Positions 6,361-11,001 of a DNA stretch of 12,225 nucleotides are shown piece after piece (within the stretch, counting starts at the first letter, position 1; each line of letters starts with the position of its first letter). Below the pieces are notes generated by a model. It searched no databases. It was not told where the DNA came from and saw nothing but the letters and a program-made list of their open reading frames with translations. Made by a program: the position numbers and the translations under genes. Source of the DNA: JBDRMN01 sp043812055 (GTDB taxonomy: Bacteria; Patescibacteriota; Gracilibacteria; JAHISY01); assembly GCA_043812055.1 (NCBI GenBank), contig JBDRMN010000069.1, forward strand, positions 1-12,225, given 5' to 3'.

Positions 6361-6366
6361 CTCCTT
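6361..6366 (-). promoter_or_regulatory. Strong Shine-Dalgarno site of the exported-protein gene
   Basis: AAGGAG on the minus strand, seven bases before the ATG at 6353, preceded by an A-run. It fixes the start at the signal peptide methionine. Confidence 0.8.
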
Positions 6367-6381
6367 TTTTTTGGTTGGTGG

Positions 6382-6473
6382 TTTTTTAAAAAACGGTTTT
6401 TTAAAAAAATCAGTTTCTTCCATCCAAGCACTCAATTCTCGACGTTCGATTCGAGAACTGGGCGCCTGGATGG
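6382..6473 (-). other. Leader hairpin and A/T palindromes before 5802-6353
   Basis: In minus-strand RNA a hairpin with outer arms CCATCCA (6473-6467)/TGGATGG (6426-6420) and inner arms CAGTTCTCGA/TCGAGAATTG (one G-U pair) is followed by two near-identical blocks, each a palindrome of six T and six A (about 6382-6413), and then the Shine-Dalgarno site. The hairpin is about ten bases from the first T-run, so it is not a textbook terminator; a regulatory or ribosome-standby role is possible. Confidence 0.6.
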
Positions 6474-6527
6474 AGTTTTGGAGGAAATTTTGAAGTAAGT
6501 AAGTATCCAAGTTTTGCTATTTTCCTT

Positions 6528-6655
6528 GGCAAGCAGAGAGCAGACCAACCTGTTGAGCTTCTGCCGATCCCGCGGCGCCCCGAAGGGGCCACCTTGTGGC
6601 GGGATAGCTCTGGCTACAAGCGGCTGGTCACTCCCTACTTTTTGCGTGATTTCAA
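6528..6655 (-). ncRNA. Candidate structured leader RNA, copy 2
   Basis: In minus-strand RNA, GUAGGGAG (6638-6631) pairs along all eight positions (two G-U) with CUCUCUGC (6540-6533); GACCAGCC (6629-6622) pairs with GGUUGGUC (6550-6543). An inner step GAGCU/AGCUC (6610-6606 with 6559-6555) carries a tip made of the three-hairpin repeat at 6567-6605. Flanks match copy 1 (GAAAUCACG on the 5' side, GCUUGCC on the 3' side). Relative to copy 1, two U-A pairs are replaced by C-G pairs in the second helix. It lies about 180 nt before the exported-protein start codon. Confidence 0.6.
6567..6605. repeat. Three-hairpin GC repeat, copy 1
   Basis: Outer stem ATCCCGC (6567-6573)/GCGGGAT (6599-6605) encloses GCCCC-GAA-GGGGC (6577-6589) and a small CCAC-CTT-GTGG stem. 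A second copy lies at 10869-10907, where two outer pairs are changed on both sides. This copy forms the tip of the second leader RNA. Confidence 0.75.
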
Positions 6656-6670
6656 TGGGCGAAAACTTTG

Positions 6671-6688
6671 TCCCCGCGAAAGCGGGGA
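6671..6688. repeat. TCCCCGC-GAAA-GCGGGGA hairpin repeat
   Basis: A perfect 7-bp stem with a GAAA loop. Similar GTC(A)TCCCCGC..GCGGGGATC hairpins are common dispersed repeats in many bacteria; the related structure at 9782-9823 has the same outer arms. It lies in the leader of the exported-protein gene, before the structured RNA element. Confidence 0.65.
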
Positions 6689-6830
6689 TCTTTCTCTGGA
6701 AGCTGCCTCTTTGCACTCGGAAAGAGACAGCCTTCAAAGGAAGATCTTATTGACTGACGGGGTCGGGTGAGCGCAGTGAGTGCATGAAATTAAATGAGTA
6801 CATGAGTGCGGGTGATGAAAAAAGGAGGTA

Positions 6831-6859
6831 ATACTAACCGATATAATTTAATTTGTCAA
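6831..6859 (-). promoter_or_regulatory. Promoter 2 of the exported-protein gene
   Basis: On the minus strand TTGACA (6859-6854), 17-bp spacer, TAGTAT (6836-6831). The -35 is perfect and the -10 has four of six matches. It is downstream of the second promoter at 6907-6935 and gives a leader of about 470 nt. Confidence 0.55.
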
Positions 6860-6906
6860 TGGATGAGTAGAAATTTTTTTATTCACCCCGGGCAGAAAGG
6901 AACAGG

Positions 6907-6935
6907 ATTGTAGCATCTAAAAATACGTTTGTCAA
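6907..6935 (-). promoter_or_regulatory. Promoter 1 of the exported-protein gene
   Basis: On the minus strand TTGACA (6935-6930), exactly 17 bp, TACAAT (6912-6907). This is the closest match to the sigma70 consensus in the window. The spacer 6690-6906 between it and the leader RNA holds no convincing gene. Confidence 0.75.
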
Positions 6936-6971
6936 GGGGATAGGCAGAAGTTTTTAGAGTAAGTCTAAAAT

Positions 6972-7000
6972 TTGTCAAAACTCCTTAAATAAGCTAAAAT
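6972..7000 (+). promoter_or_regulatory. Promoter upstream of leuB
   Basis: TTGTCA (6972-6977), 17-bp spacer, TAAAAT (6995-7000). It points rightward and gives a leader of about 100 nt to leuB. It is divergent from the promoter at 6907-6935 with about 35 bp between their -35 boxes. Confidence 0.65.
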
Positions 7001-7062
7001 TAGGAAGTCAGGCTTGTTGGAAATGGCATGGATAAGCGTTATTCCAAGTCTTCATTGTATGG

Positions 7063-7110
7063 GTCGTTAAGTGGTTGGGTCTTTGAGTCTTTAAGTCGTT
7101 AAGTCTTTAT
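7063..7110. repeat. Octamer tandem repeat, consensus GTCTTTAA, into leuB start
   Basis: Six units in 8-bp phase: GTCGTTAA, GTGGTTGG, GTCTTTGA, GTCTTTAA, GTCGTTAA, GTCTTTAT. The last two bases of the final unit are the first two of the leuB ATG (7109-7111). The array occupies the place where a Shine-Dalgarno site would be and contains none. The same unit recurs downstream of leuB at 8397-8428. Confidence 0.85.
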
Positions 7111-8200
7111 GTCTGGAAAAACTTACAGAATCGCCGTTTTACCGGGGGACGGCATCGGCCCCGAAGTCATGGAGGAGGCCAAGAAAGTCCTGGCAGCAGT
7201 TTCCGAGAAGTTCGGAATCAAGTTTGAGACGAAAGAAGGTCTGGTGGGTGGAGCCGCGATTGATGCATCCGGTGAAGCATTACCAGCCGAAACCTTGAAG
7301 ATTTGTAAGAGCTCTGACGCAATTCTCTTCGGTTCTGTCGGCGGTGAGAAGTGGAATGATTTGCCGCCGGATAAGCGCCCGGAAGTGGGGGCTTTACTTT
7401 CACTCCGCAAGCAGTTCGATCTTTTCGCGAATATCCGGCCAGCGGGAGTACTGCCGATCTTAAAAGATTCCTCACCACTGAAGCCGGAAATCATCGGTGA
7501 CGGCTTTTCGTTTACTGTCGTGCGCGAGCTGACGGGTGATGTGTATTTCGGTGAGAAGAAACGCGGAGCTGATTTCAGTAGTGACTTGATGATTTATAAA
7601 CGGGCGGAAGTTGAGCGCATTGCGCGCGTGGCTTTCGAGTTAGCCAAAACTTCCCGGCAAAAAGTTACGAACGTGGATAAATCAAATGTGCTGGCAACTT
7701 CGCAGTTCTGGCGCCAAGTCGTTACCGAAGTTCACGAAAAGGAATTTCCTGAAATTGCGCTGGAGCATCTGTATATCGACAACGCGACGATGCAGATTCT
7801 GACCCGGCCGGGGGAATTCGACGTGATCCTAACGGGGAACCTGTTTGGCGATATTCTTTCGGACGAAGCAGCGCAGATCAGCGGCTCGATCGGGCTGCAG
7901 GCGTCGGCTTCGATTAATGCTGATAAGTTCGGTCTGTACGAACCGATAGGTGGCACGGCACCGGATATTGCGGGGAAGGGGATTGCAAATCCGCTGGCTC
8001 AAATTGGCTGTGTCGCGATGATGTTGGACATTTCGTTTGGTGAAGAGGAAGCGGCGAAGGCTGTGAAGCAGGCAATTATCAAAACGCTGGAGGCGGGATA
8101 CAGGACAGCTGACATTTATTCCGGGGCGGAGGGGGAGCGGAAGGTTTTTACTTCAGAAATGGGGGATAAGGTAACTCAGAACGTGGAACGTGAAGCGTGA
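7109..8200 (+). CDS. leuB: 3-isopropylmalate dehydrogenase
   Basis: LeuB oxidises and decarboxylates (2R,3S)-3-isopropylmalate to 2-oxoisocaproate with NAD+, the third step of leucine synthesis from 2-isopropylmalate. The 363-aa length is typical. Visible motifs: PGDGIGPEV (12-20), LRKQFDLFANIRPA (99-112, with substrate arginines R100 and R110), RELTGDVYFG (139-148, R139 and Y146), VDKSNVL (189-195, K191), the metal-binding aspartates D224, D248 and D252 (YIDNATM; GNLFGDILSDEA), and the NAD-site loop EPIGGTAPDIAGKGIANP. The Arg/Tyr pattern and the LeuB-style loops favour LeuB over isocitrate or tartrate dehydrogenase. The last residues (NVEREA) are encoded by a heptamer repeat that also contains the TGA stop. 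No other leucine gene is in the window. ATG start without Shine-Dalgarno site. Confidence 0.95.
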   Translation: MSGKTYRIAVLPGDGIGPEVMEEAKKVLAAVSEKFGIKFETKEGLVGGAAIDASGEALPAETLKICKSSDAILFGSVGGEKWNDLPPDKRPEVGALLSLRKQFDLFANIRPAGVLPILKDSSPLKPEIIGDGFSFTVVRELTGDVYFGEKKRGADFSSDLMIYKRAEVERIARVAFELAKTSRQKVTNVDKSNVLATSQFWRQVVTEVHEKEFPEIALEHLYIDNATMQILTRPGEFDVILTGNLFGDILSDEAAQISGSIGLQASASINADKFGLYEPIGGTAPDIAGKGIANPLAQIGCVAMMLDISFGEEEAAKAVKQAIIKTLEAGYRTADIYSGAEGERKVFTSEMGDKVTQNVEREA

Positions 8201-8227
8201 AACGTGGAACTTGAAACTTGAAACGTG
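8179..8227. repeat. Heptamer tandem repeat, consensus RAACGTG, over leuB stop
   Basis: Seven units in phase: GAACGTG, GAACGTG, AAGCGTG, AAACGTG, GAACTTG, AAACTTG, AAACGTG. The first three encode the end of LeuB and the TGA at 8198-8200 spans units 3 and 4. The same unit (AAACGTG/AAACTTG) is found inside the riboflavin kinase gene at 10174-10201. Confidence 0.85.
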
Positions 8228-8252
8228 GAACACATAACATGGATCATCTGTT

Positions 8253-8342
8253 ATGAAAAGAAGAATTCTAAAAAAGGTCGTTGTTATCCTCGCCATTACG
8301 GCGCTGCTGGCGATGGCGCTTGCTCCGTTATTGGCAAGCTAA
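8253..8342 (+). CDS. 29-aa hydrophobic mini-protein
   Basis: The open frame encodes MKRRILKKVV, then a hydrophobic stretch VILAITALLAMALAPLLA, then a serine and TAA. Basic N-terminus plus one ~18-residue hydrophobic segment is the form of a small single-span membrane peptide; type I toxin-like or signal-peptide-like products look similar. It lies 52 nt after leuB on the same strand, with no Shine-Dalgarno site. The clean composition makes chance less likely, but the size is too small to be sure, and I cannot name a family. Confidence 0.45.
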   Translation: MKRRILKKVVVILAITALLAMALAPLLAS

Positions 8343-8396
8343 GGTTTTAAGAAAGGCAAATGGTACTTTTGCGTGCGTGCGTGTTTACAAAGGATG

Positions 8397-8428
8397 GTCT
8401 TTAAGTCTTTACGTCTTTGGGTCTTTAT
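8397..8428. repeat. Octamer tandem repeat, consensus GTCTTTAN
   Basis: Four units in phase: GTCTTTAA, GTCTTTAC, GTCTTTGG, GTCTTTAT. It matches the array in front of leuB, in the same orientation. A short GCGT repeat (8371-8383) lies just upstream. Confidence 0.8.
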
Positions 8429-8463
8429 GTGGGGGAGTTTATATTTAAATATAATGCCTGCCG

Positions 8464-9771
8464 CTACTTTCGTTTCTTCGGCAGTTTCACAAAACGTTTT
8501 TTCAGAATCTTCTCAGCCAAACGCCTGTCGTCCCACGGAATTTTCTTGTGACCAATAACTTGGAATTGTTCGCAGCCTTTACCGGCGAGGATGACGGTGT
8601 CGTCGGCTTGGGCGTTTTCTAGTGCATAGGTAACGGCTTTGCGGCGGTCGACTTCGGAATAAAAGCCCTGGCCATCTTTGCGCGGGATGCCTTTGGCGAC
8701 GTCAGCGATGATTCTCACGGGCTCTTCAGTAAAGGGATCGTCGCTCGTCAGGACAATCTCATCAGCGAGACGGTGGGCGATTTTGCCCATTAGGGGTCTC
8801 TTGCTCTTGTCCCGGTCACCCGTGGCTCCGAAGACAATCCACAATCTTCCCTCTGTCACTGCACGAAAAGTTCTGAGTAATTTTTCCAGCGCATCGGGCG
8901 TGTGGGCGAAATCGACGATTACGCGGAAGGGCTGCGCCGCCTCCACGGACTCGAGGCGGCCGGGGAGTGGCCTAGTCCTGCGGATGACTTTACGAATCAT
9001 GACGGGGCGAACTTTCAGAGCCAACGCCAGAGCGGTCGCGGCGAGAATATTAAGGATATTAAAGTTACCAAGTAGCTGCGTTTCCAGCTCAAATTCTTGT
9101 TCCATTCCGGTTACCTGAAACCTCTGGGAGCTTTTACGAACACGCAAATTCTCTGCCCGCAGATCACCCTGCTTCATTCCAAAAGTAATAATGCCAATTT
9201 CGGGAATACGGAGAAAGTGCTCGACGCTCGGATCTTCGGCAGGTAAAACCGCGATTTTCTCACCCGACTCGGTGTTTTTCGCTAACTGCCAAAAAAGCAT
9301 TTTTTTGGCCGCGCGGTATTCCTCGAAAGTGCCGTGGAAATCGAGATGATCGTGAGTAATATTCGTGAGCACTGCAGCGTTGAATTTCACGCCCCAGACC
9401 CGGTGCTGGATTAGCGCGTGGCTGGAAACTTCCAGCACGGCGTAGCTGCAGCCTGCGTTCACCGCTTTACGCAAAAAGCGCTGGACGCCTCCGCGACCGA
9501 GTGAAGTCATTTTGCTGAGATTGCTCCATTTGCGTTTCCCGAGCCAGAAATTAATCGTGGATGCCAGCGCCACCTTCTCACCGTTCGCCTCGAGGAGCTC
9601 GGCAATTAAATTCGCTACGGTTGTTTTACCATTCGTGCCAGTCACGCCGATCACCGTTATGCATCGCGAGGGAAAACGGTAAAAGGCGGTCGCAGCCATG
9701 TCCCAGAGGAAGTGCCAGGCGAGCCTGATTGGGTTGGTGGGGGAGACGATACGGCGGAGGAGGCTAATCAT
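8464..9771 (-). CDS. murE: MurE-like Mur ligase lacking the N-terminal domain
   Basis: MurE ligases add the third amino acid to UDP-MurNAc-L-Ala-D-Glu in peptidoglycan synthesis, using ATP. From the ATG at 9769-9771 the product is 435 aa. Seen: ATP loop GVTGTNGKTT (42-51), EVSSHAL (114-120), TNITHDHLDFHG (136-147), the lysine expected to be carbamylated (K156 in EYRAAK), GNFNILN (235-241), PGRLE (270-274), DFAHTPD (287-293), GATGDRDKSKRP (315-326) and GKGCE (397-401). The usual N-terminal UDP-binding Mur domain is replaced by ~37 residues ending YRFPS. The specificity motif reads DDPFTEEP where meso-diaminopimelate enzymes have DNPR, so another residue such as lysine is more likely added. An upstream GTG (9801) would extend the product into a repeat, so I chose the internal ATG; ATG 9783 is an alternative. 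The stop is TAG. Confidence 0.9.
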   Translation of the reverse strand: MISLLRRIVSPTNPIRLAWHFLWDMAATAFYRFPSRCITVIGVTGTNGKTTVANLIAELLEANGEKVALASTINFWLGKRKWSNLSKMTSLGRGGVQRFLRKAVNAGCSYAVLEVSSHALIQHRVWGVKFNAAVLTNITHDHLDFHGTFEEYRAAKKMLFWQLAKNTESGEKIAVLPAEDPSVEHFLRIPEIGIITFGMKQGDLRAENLRVRKSSQRFQVTGMEQEFELETQLLGNFNILNILAATALALALKVRPVMIRKVIRRTRPLPGRLESVEAAQPFRVIVDFAHTPDALEKLLRTFRAVTEGRLWIVFGATGDRDKSKRPLMGKIAHRLADEIVLTSDDPFTEEPVRIIADVAKGIPRKDGQGFYSEVDRRKAVTYALENAQADDTVILAGKGCEQFQVIGHKKIPWDDRRLAEKILKKRFVKLPKKRK

Positions 9772-9781
9772 TTTTGTTGTC

Positions 9782-9823
9782 ATCCCCGTACCCGTTTTCA
9801 CGGGTATAAACTCCAGCGGGGAT
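9782..9823. repeat. Compound hairpin repeat before the murE-like gene
   Basis: Outer arms ATCCCCG (9782-9788)/CGGGGAT (9817-9823) enclose a perfect hairpin TACCCGT (9789-9795)/ACGGGTA (9800-9806). It is a variant of the TCCCCGC..GCGGGGA repeat at 6671-6688 with an extra hairpin in its loop. It lies just upstream of the murE-like start and overlaps alternative in-frame starts. Confidence 0.7.
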
Positions 9824-9900
9824 CCAGGCTTTGAGAGTCAGCCACGAAATACATGTGCGGCTGAATTTTAAATTTTAAGTTTTGAATTTCCCATCCTGCG

Positions 9901-9925
9901 CCCTCCGGGCTACGGAGGACAAGTA
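9901..9925. repeat. CCTCCG-GGCTA-CGGAGG hairpin repeat
   Basis: A perfect 6-bp stem followed by ACAAGTA. It matches 598-622 at nearly every position, including the ACAAG tail. On both sides the spacer (9860-9960) is A/T-rich with runs such as AATTTTAAATT, as at 640-735. Confidence 0.7.
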
Positions 9926-9948
9926 AAACAATTTTAAATGTCTCAATT

Positions 9949-10323
9949 TTAAATTTTTAAAACTTTACGCGCTGCGGAACAGTCTTGTTTGATCTGCTTT
10001 TCTAGGTCTTCCTCATTCTCAAATTTCTGCACGTCGCGGATTTTAGCGATGACCTCAACTTCGGCGGATTCGGGAGCTTCGGAAAGATCTTTATCGAGAA
10101 TGTGTACTTCCAAGGCTTTTTCACTGTCAAAAGTTTCCCGATTACCGTAAAACAATACTCCCGGGAGATTCTGAAACTTGAAACGTGAAACTTGAAACGT
10201 AATCTTACAAACGAAGACTCCCTCCAAGAGCTTGAAGTCTTCCAGAATCTCAAGATTTAAGGTCGGAAAACCTAGCTGACGTCCGATGCCGCGTCCGGGA
10301 ATTACTTTGCTTTTGAATTGCAT
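9949..10323 (-). CDS. Riboflavin kinase, single domain
   Basis: Riboflavin kinase makes FMN from riboflavin and ATP. The 124-aa product consists only of this domain (as in the C-terminal half of bifunctional RibF); no FAD synthetase domain is present. Seen: GRGIGRQLGFPTLNL (10-24, the G-R-x-LGFPT-x-N substrate and nucleotide loop), GVFVCKI (35-41), LPGVLFYGNRETF (53-65) and LEVHILD (71-77) with the expected catalytic E72. I chose the ATG at 10321-10323; an upstream TTG at 10362 would add 13 residues read from a repeat. Residues 42-50 (TFQVSRFKF) are encoded by a heptamer tandem repeat placed between two beta strands, where the family tolerates length change. A separate FAD synthetase gene, if any, is not in the window. 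Confidence 0.88.
   Translation of the reverse strand: MQFKSKVIPGRGIGRQLGFPTLNLEILEDFKLLEGVFVCKITFQVSRFKFQNLPGVLFYGNRETFDSEKALEVHILDKDLSEAPESAEVEVIAKIRDVQKFENEEDLEKQIKQDCSAARKVLKI
10174..10201. repeat. Heptamer tandem repeat inside the riboflavin kinase gene
   Basis: Four in-phase units on the plus strand: AAACTTG, AAACGTG, AAACTTG, AAACGTA. They are the same units as the array over the leuB stop codon (8179-8227), but here the array is fully within coding sequence and keeps the frame open. Confidence 0.85.
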
Positions 10324-10350
10324 TAGCTGGGGAAGCTTAGCTTTTATTTG

Positions 10351-10466
10351 AATCTCCCCCAACCCCTTCTTTACCCGGCCTACGCCGAGGCTTCGGCGGG
10401 CTGTCGCGAAAGAGGGGGCTTTCCTAAAATCTCCCCCAACCCCCTCTTTACGAAAGAGGGGGCTTT
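10351..10466. repeat. Two direct copies of a CT-rich hairpin repeat, one with insertion
   Basis: Copy B (10426-10466) reads AATCTCCCCCAACCCCCTC, TTTACGAAAG, AGGGGGCTTTT, with CCCCCTCTTT/AAAGAGGGGG forming a stem. Copy A (10351-10422) has the same ends, but between CTTTA and CGAAAGAGG it holds about 32 extra bases (10374-10405) that include a hairpin CGCCGA-GGCT-TCGGCG. The stop codon of the DUF559 gene (10380-10382) lies in that insert. Confidence 0.8.
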
Positions 10467-10808
10467 TATTATCTTTAAGACTCTATTTGTATTGTTGAGG
10501 ATCTCGCTATTACTAAAGCGCAAAACTCTAAGGCCAAGCTCTCTTAGTTCAGCATCTCGCATCTTGTCATAACCTATTCCGTCTCTCGTAAAATGCTGGC
10601 TGCCGTCGGCCTCAACAACCAATTTACGTTTGGGACAGTTAAAATCGACAATGCAATTACCCAGTGGCTTTTGGCGATACCATTGAAAACCGTCTAGTTG
10701 TTTCTTACGTAAAAAACCCCAGAGAAATTCTTCTACCTCAGTTTGTTCTCGGCGCAATCTTTGAGAATCTTGTTTAAGGTTAAGGTTGTAAGGGGCAAGC
10801 TCGTTCAT
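10380..10808 (-). CDS. DUF559 (VSR-like) endonuclease-fold protein
   Basis: The first ~115 residues match the DUF559 family, distant relatives of very-short-patch-repair endonucleases with a PD-(D/E)xK-type fold. Seen: TEVEEFLWGFLRKKQLDGFQ (23-42), RQKPLGNCIVDF (45-56, D55), KLVVEADGSQHF (62-73, E66 and D68) and a closing GLRVLRFSNSEIL. These are the conserved acidic and basic positions expected of an active site. The true DNA target and reaction are not known for this family. The last ~28 residues (APSFVKRGLGEILGKPPLSR and following) are not family sequence: they are read from the two CT-rich repeats downstream, and end PAEASA at a TAG inside a nested hairpin. A further repeat copy lies just upstream (10830-10868). 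ATG start at 10806-10808, no Shine-Dalgarno site. Confidence 0.88.
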   Translation of the reverse strand: MNELAPYNLNLKQDSQRLRREQTEVEEFLWGFLRKKQLDGFQWYRQKPLGNCIVDFNCPKRKLVVEADGSQHFTRDGIGYDKMRDAELRELGLRVLRFSNSEILNNTNRVLKIIKAPSFVKRGLGEILGKPPLSRQPAEASA

Positions 10809-10829
10809 ATTTATGAAGGCGCTTTACGG

Positions 10830-10868
10830 AATCTCTCCAACTCTTTAACCCCCTTTCGTAAAGGGGGT
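10830..10868. repeat. CT-rich hairpin repeat upstream of the DUF559 gene
   Basis: AATCTCTCCAACTCTTTAAC, then CCCCTTT-CG-TAAAGGGGG, is a diverged third copy of the repeat at 10426-10466, in the same orientation. The DUF559 gene is therefore bracketed by direct copies. Confidence 0.75.
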
Positions 10869-10907
10869 GCCCCGCGAAGCCCCGAAGGGGCCACTTTGTG
10901 GCGGGGC
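10869..10907. repeat. Three-hairpin GC repeat, copy 2
   Basis: Outer stem GCCCCGC (10869-10875)/GCGGGGC (10901-10907) encloses GCCCC-GAA-GGGGC (10879-10891) and CCAC-TTT-GTGG. It equals the repeat at 6567-6605 except that its two outermost pairs are G-C and C-G where the other has A-T and T-A. The remaining 94 bases to the next gene show nothing I can support. Confidence 0.78.
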
Positions 10908-11001
10908 GGGGATTTGAAGCTAGTACCCAAAAACTTACTGCAACAAACCATGCAGTCAACTAAACCACACCCAAAAGTTCATCTTCGGTCGACAAGACCC
11001 A

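Noticed and set aside
6784..6831. A 15-codon frame beginning ATGAAATTAAATGAG, ending in AGGAGG then TAA.
   Set aside because: Too short, no ribosome site ahead of it, and it overlaps the promoter region of the divergent gene. The AGGAGG is not followed by a suitable start codon.
9772..9801. A longer murE-like product starting at GTG 9801.
   Set aside because: The added residues come from the compound hairpin repeat at 9782-9823; the ATG at 9771 gives a natural N-terminus.
10324..10362. A longer riboflavin kinase starting at TTG 10362.
   Set aside because: The extra 13 residues are read partly from the CT-rich repeat and are not family sequence; the ATG at 10323 begins directly at the conserved domain.
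10900..10985. tRNA-like signals on the minus strand (TGGTTTAGTTGA as an A box, GCTTCAAATCC as a B box, CTGCA/TGCAG stem between them).
   Set aside because: The D-stem and T-stem do not pair, the anticodon loop would have eight bases, and the flanks do not form an acceptor stem; the CCCCGCC end belongs to the neighbouring repeat. No tRNA can be supported.
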